In this document: positions 62,350-64,000 of the stretch, in pieces
How positions within the stretch are numbered: the first letter of the stretch is position 1
How the letters are laid out: each line of letters opens with the position of its first letter
Source of the DNA: Phycisphaeraceae bacterium
Lineage (GTDB): Bacteria; Planctomycetota; Phycisphaerae; Phycisphaerales; UBA1924
Reading direction: 5' to 3'
Length of the DNA: 64,000 bases
NCBI GenBank assembly: GCA_021297895.1
Contig: JAJTHN010000019.1
Location: 62,001-126,000, forward strand
Notes under the pieces: model-generated
What the model was told of the DNA's origin: nothing
The model's database searches: none
The model's input: the letters and a program-made list of their open reading frames with translations, nothing else
Translations under genes and position numbers: made by a program

Positions 62350-62880
62350 ATGACCATCAACGCTTCGGACATGCTCCGCAAACTCGGCTCGGGCGTCACC
62401 CCCGCGGGCACGACGCGGCCGGCTGGTGATGTCTCTGGCGAGTTCGCCAGACTGCTCGACTCCGCCCGCAAGGGTGAACTGAGCACCAGGGAGCCGGTGA
62501 CGATTTCGCCGAGGGTCGAAGTGGAACTCTCGCAGGATCAACTCACGCGACTCGCCGATGCCGCCGACCGCGCCCGCGCTTCGGGACTCAAGAACGCGCT
62601 TGTACTCATCGACGGTCAGGCGCTGACGATGGACGTCGCGCAGCGCACGATCACCGGCGTCTTTGATGCCTCACGCGGCCAGGCCGCGGCGATCGACGGG
62701 GTCGTCGGTGCCTCCGCTCCCGGCGAGGGCGCCGGCAGCGCGGCGATCCCAGTGCCCGGCGGAGGTCTGATCGGCAACTCGTCGCTCACCGCCCTTCTGG
62801 AGGGCCTTGCGCAGGTCAGCAAGAGCGCCGACGAAACCCAGCGAGATCAGGCTGACACCCGCGGCTCCAGCGCCGCCTGA
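62350..62880 (+). CDS. Flagellar operon protein, TIGR02530-like
   Basis: The 176-residue product has a central segment matching the small flagellar operon protein family found between flgD and flgE: FARLLDSARKGE, LSQDQLTRLADAADRARASG, KNALVLIDGQALTMDVA and RTITGVFD. The N-terminal 30 and C-terminal 55 residues are additional and low in complexity. The ATG at 62350 is preferred because upstream codons are not conserved. The function of the family is not established; position suggests hook assembly. Confidence 0.85.
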   Translation: MTINASDMLRKLGSGVTPAGTTRPAGDVSGEFARLLDSARKGELSTREPVTISPRVEVELSQDQLTRLADAADRARASGLKNALVLIDGQALTMDVAQRTITGVFDASRGQAAAIDGVVGASAPGEGAGSAAIPVPGGGLIGNSSLTALLEGLAQVSKSADETQRDQADTRGSSAA

Positions 62881-62952
62881 CGACCGCACCGCGACGACCA
62901 ACCGCCACAGACGACGGCTCCACGACGATCTCCGTACACAGGGAACTGATCC

Positions 62953-64000
62953 ATGGCTTCAACGATCGCAATGTTCACCGGGCTCTCCGGCCTGAACGCC
63001 AACGCCCGCAACCTCGACGTCATCGGCAACAACATCGCCAACGTCAACACGACCGCGTACAAGAGCAACCGCATGCTCTTTGCCAGCCAGTTCTCGCGCA
63101 ACCTGTCCCTGGGAACGGAGCCCAGCGAGAACACGGGCGGCTCGAACCCGGCCCAGATCGGCCTGGGCGTCACCATCGCCGGCACACAGCGGAACTTCAA
63201 CACCGGCTCGCTCGCCGCGACCGGCGACCAGCGCGACCTGGCGATCGAGGGTGATGGGTTCTTCGTCGTCCAGCGCGGCGATCAGCGGTTCTTCACCCGC
63301 GCCGGTGCATTCAGGCAGAATGCGGTCAACGACGTCGTCACCGTCACGGGCGAGCGGCTCTACGGATACGGCGTTGACGAGAACTTCTCGCTCATCTCCG
63401 GCACCCTTGTGCCGTTGAACATCCCCGTGGGCCAGATGCGACTGGCCGAGCCGACACGCGAAGTCCGCTTCACCGGGAACCTCAACGCCGGCGGCCTGCT
63501 GCCGACCCGCTCGACAAACATCGCGACCGCCGCGCTCACGGAGGTCTCCGCCGGCAACCCCGCGATCACCGCGGCGACGCTGATGACCGACATCGATAAC
63601 CCCGCCATCGCCGGCTCCCAGTCGCTCTTCAGCGTCGGTCAGTTCATCGAGATCAACGGCGCGCAGAAGGGCGGCAAGGTGCTCCCGACGTCGCGCTTTG
63701 AGATCACCGCGACGACAACCGTTGCAGACTATCTGACGTTCCTCAATCGCGTCCTAGGGATCGAGAATACCGCGTCGACGAACCCCGACGGCTCCACGCC
63801 CGGCGCTCAGGTCAGCGCAGGCGGCGCGATCGTGATCCGCTCGAACATCGGCACGCAGAACGATATCGTGCTCGAACAGGCCAACATCCGGCAACTCACC
63901 AGCACCGGCGCGCTTGTCGGTTCGCCCCTGACGACGACCAAGTCTCAGGCCGCCGACGGCGAGAGCGTGCGCACCACCTTCGTCGTTTACGACTCCCTCG
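62953..64000 (+). CDS. flgE: Flagellar hook protein FlgE (partial)
   Basis: FlgE subunits build the flagellar hook. The ATG at 62953 gives STIAMFTGLSGLNANARNLD and VIGNNIANVNTTAYKSNRM, the rod/hook-family N-terminus. FNTGSLAATGDQRDLAIEG, DGFFVVQRGDQRFFTRAGAF and the variable outer domain follow. The frame is open to the window end, so the C-terminus is missing. FlgG or FlgF would share the N-terminus, but the position after flgD and the large middle domain favour FlgE. Confidence 0.92.
   Translation, partial: MASTIAMFTGLSGLNANARNLDVIGNNIANVNTTAYKSNRMLFASQFSRNLSLGTEPSENTGGSNPAQIGLGVTIAGTQRNFNTGSLAATGDQRDLAIEGDGFFVVQRGDQRFFTRAGAFRQNAVNDVVTVTGERLYGYGVDENFSLISGTLVPLNIPVGQMRLAEPTREVRFTGNLNAGGLLPTRSTNIATAALTEVSAGNPAITAATLMTDIDNPAIAGSQSLFSVGQFIEINGAQKGGKVLPTSRFEITATTTVADYLTFLNRVLGIENTASTNPDGSTPGAQVSAGGAIVIRSNIGTQNDIVLEQANIRQLTSTGALVGSPLTTTKSQAADGESVRTTFVVYDSL

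Overview
The window is high-GC bacterial DNA that reads like a planctomycete, most likely of the class Phycisphaerae. The pointers are a secreted protein with paired NGDFNAFF repeats, a CxxCGY/CPECG protein, a VIT-VWA protein behind an ECF sigma factor, many long GC-driven antisense ORFs and several extragenic repeat families. Species cannot be named from the sequence. No rRNA, tRNA, CRISPR array or transposase was recognised.

Layout. (1) 0.3-11.7 kb (+): a flagellar export and regulation block, fliN-fliO-fliP-fliQ-fliR-flhB-flhA-flhF-flhG-small membrane protein-fliA, closed by a strong terminator. (2) 11.8-22 kb: two hypothetical genes, the GTPase hflX, and on the minus strand a primary-type sigma factor, pilT, a membrane-anchored degenerate PilB/GspE-like protein and a CvpA-like membrane protein. 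(3) 22-27.4 kb (+): Mn superoxide dismutase, a secreted esterase, and a P-type ATPase behind a probable yybP-ykoY (Mn2+) riboswitch, suggesting manganese handling. (4) 27.5-36.4 kb: a minus-strand operon of ECF sigma, one-TM protein, secreted protein and VIT/VWA protein; a divergent thioredoxin-like protein; then ribE-ruvC-NtrC-type regulator on the minus strand. (5) 37.5-41.4 kb (+): PTS IIA, polyprenyl synthase and DXP synthase, the latter two in isoprenoid synthesis. (6) 41.4-52.1 kb: an accessory region of minus-strand lipoproteins and membrane proteins, with paralogues, a decayed copy and a roughly 150 bp repeat in nearly every gap. (7) 53-64 kb (+): the structural flagellar operon fliF-fliG-fliH-fliI-fliJ-motE-fliK-flgD-TIGR02530-like-flgE, with flgE cut by the window end.

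The two flagellar blocks would be neighbours in a classical fla/che supercluster; here about 41 kb of other genes separates them. The least explained material is the repeats: two tandem arrays with a 21/42 bp period (36.75-37.04 and 51.33-51.66 kb), each flanked on both sides by a GC-rich hairpin element, and the roughly 150 bp repeat family between 42.9 and 51.0 kb.
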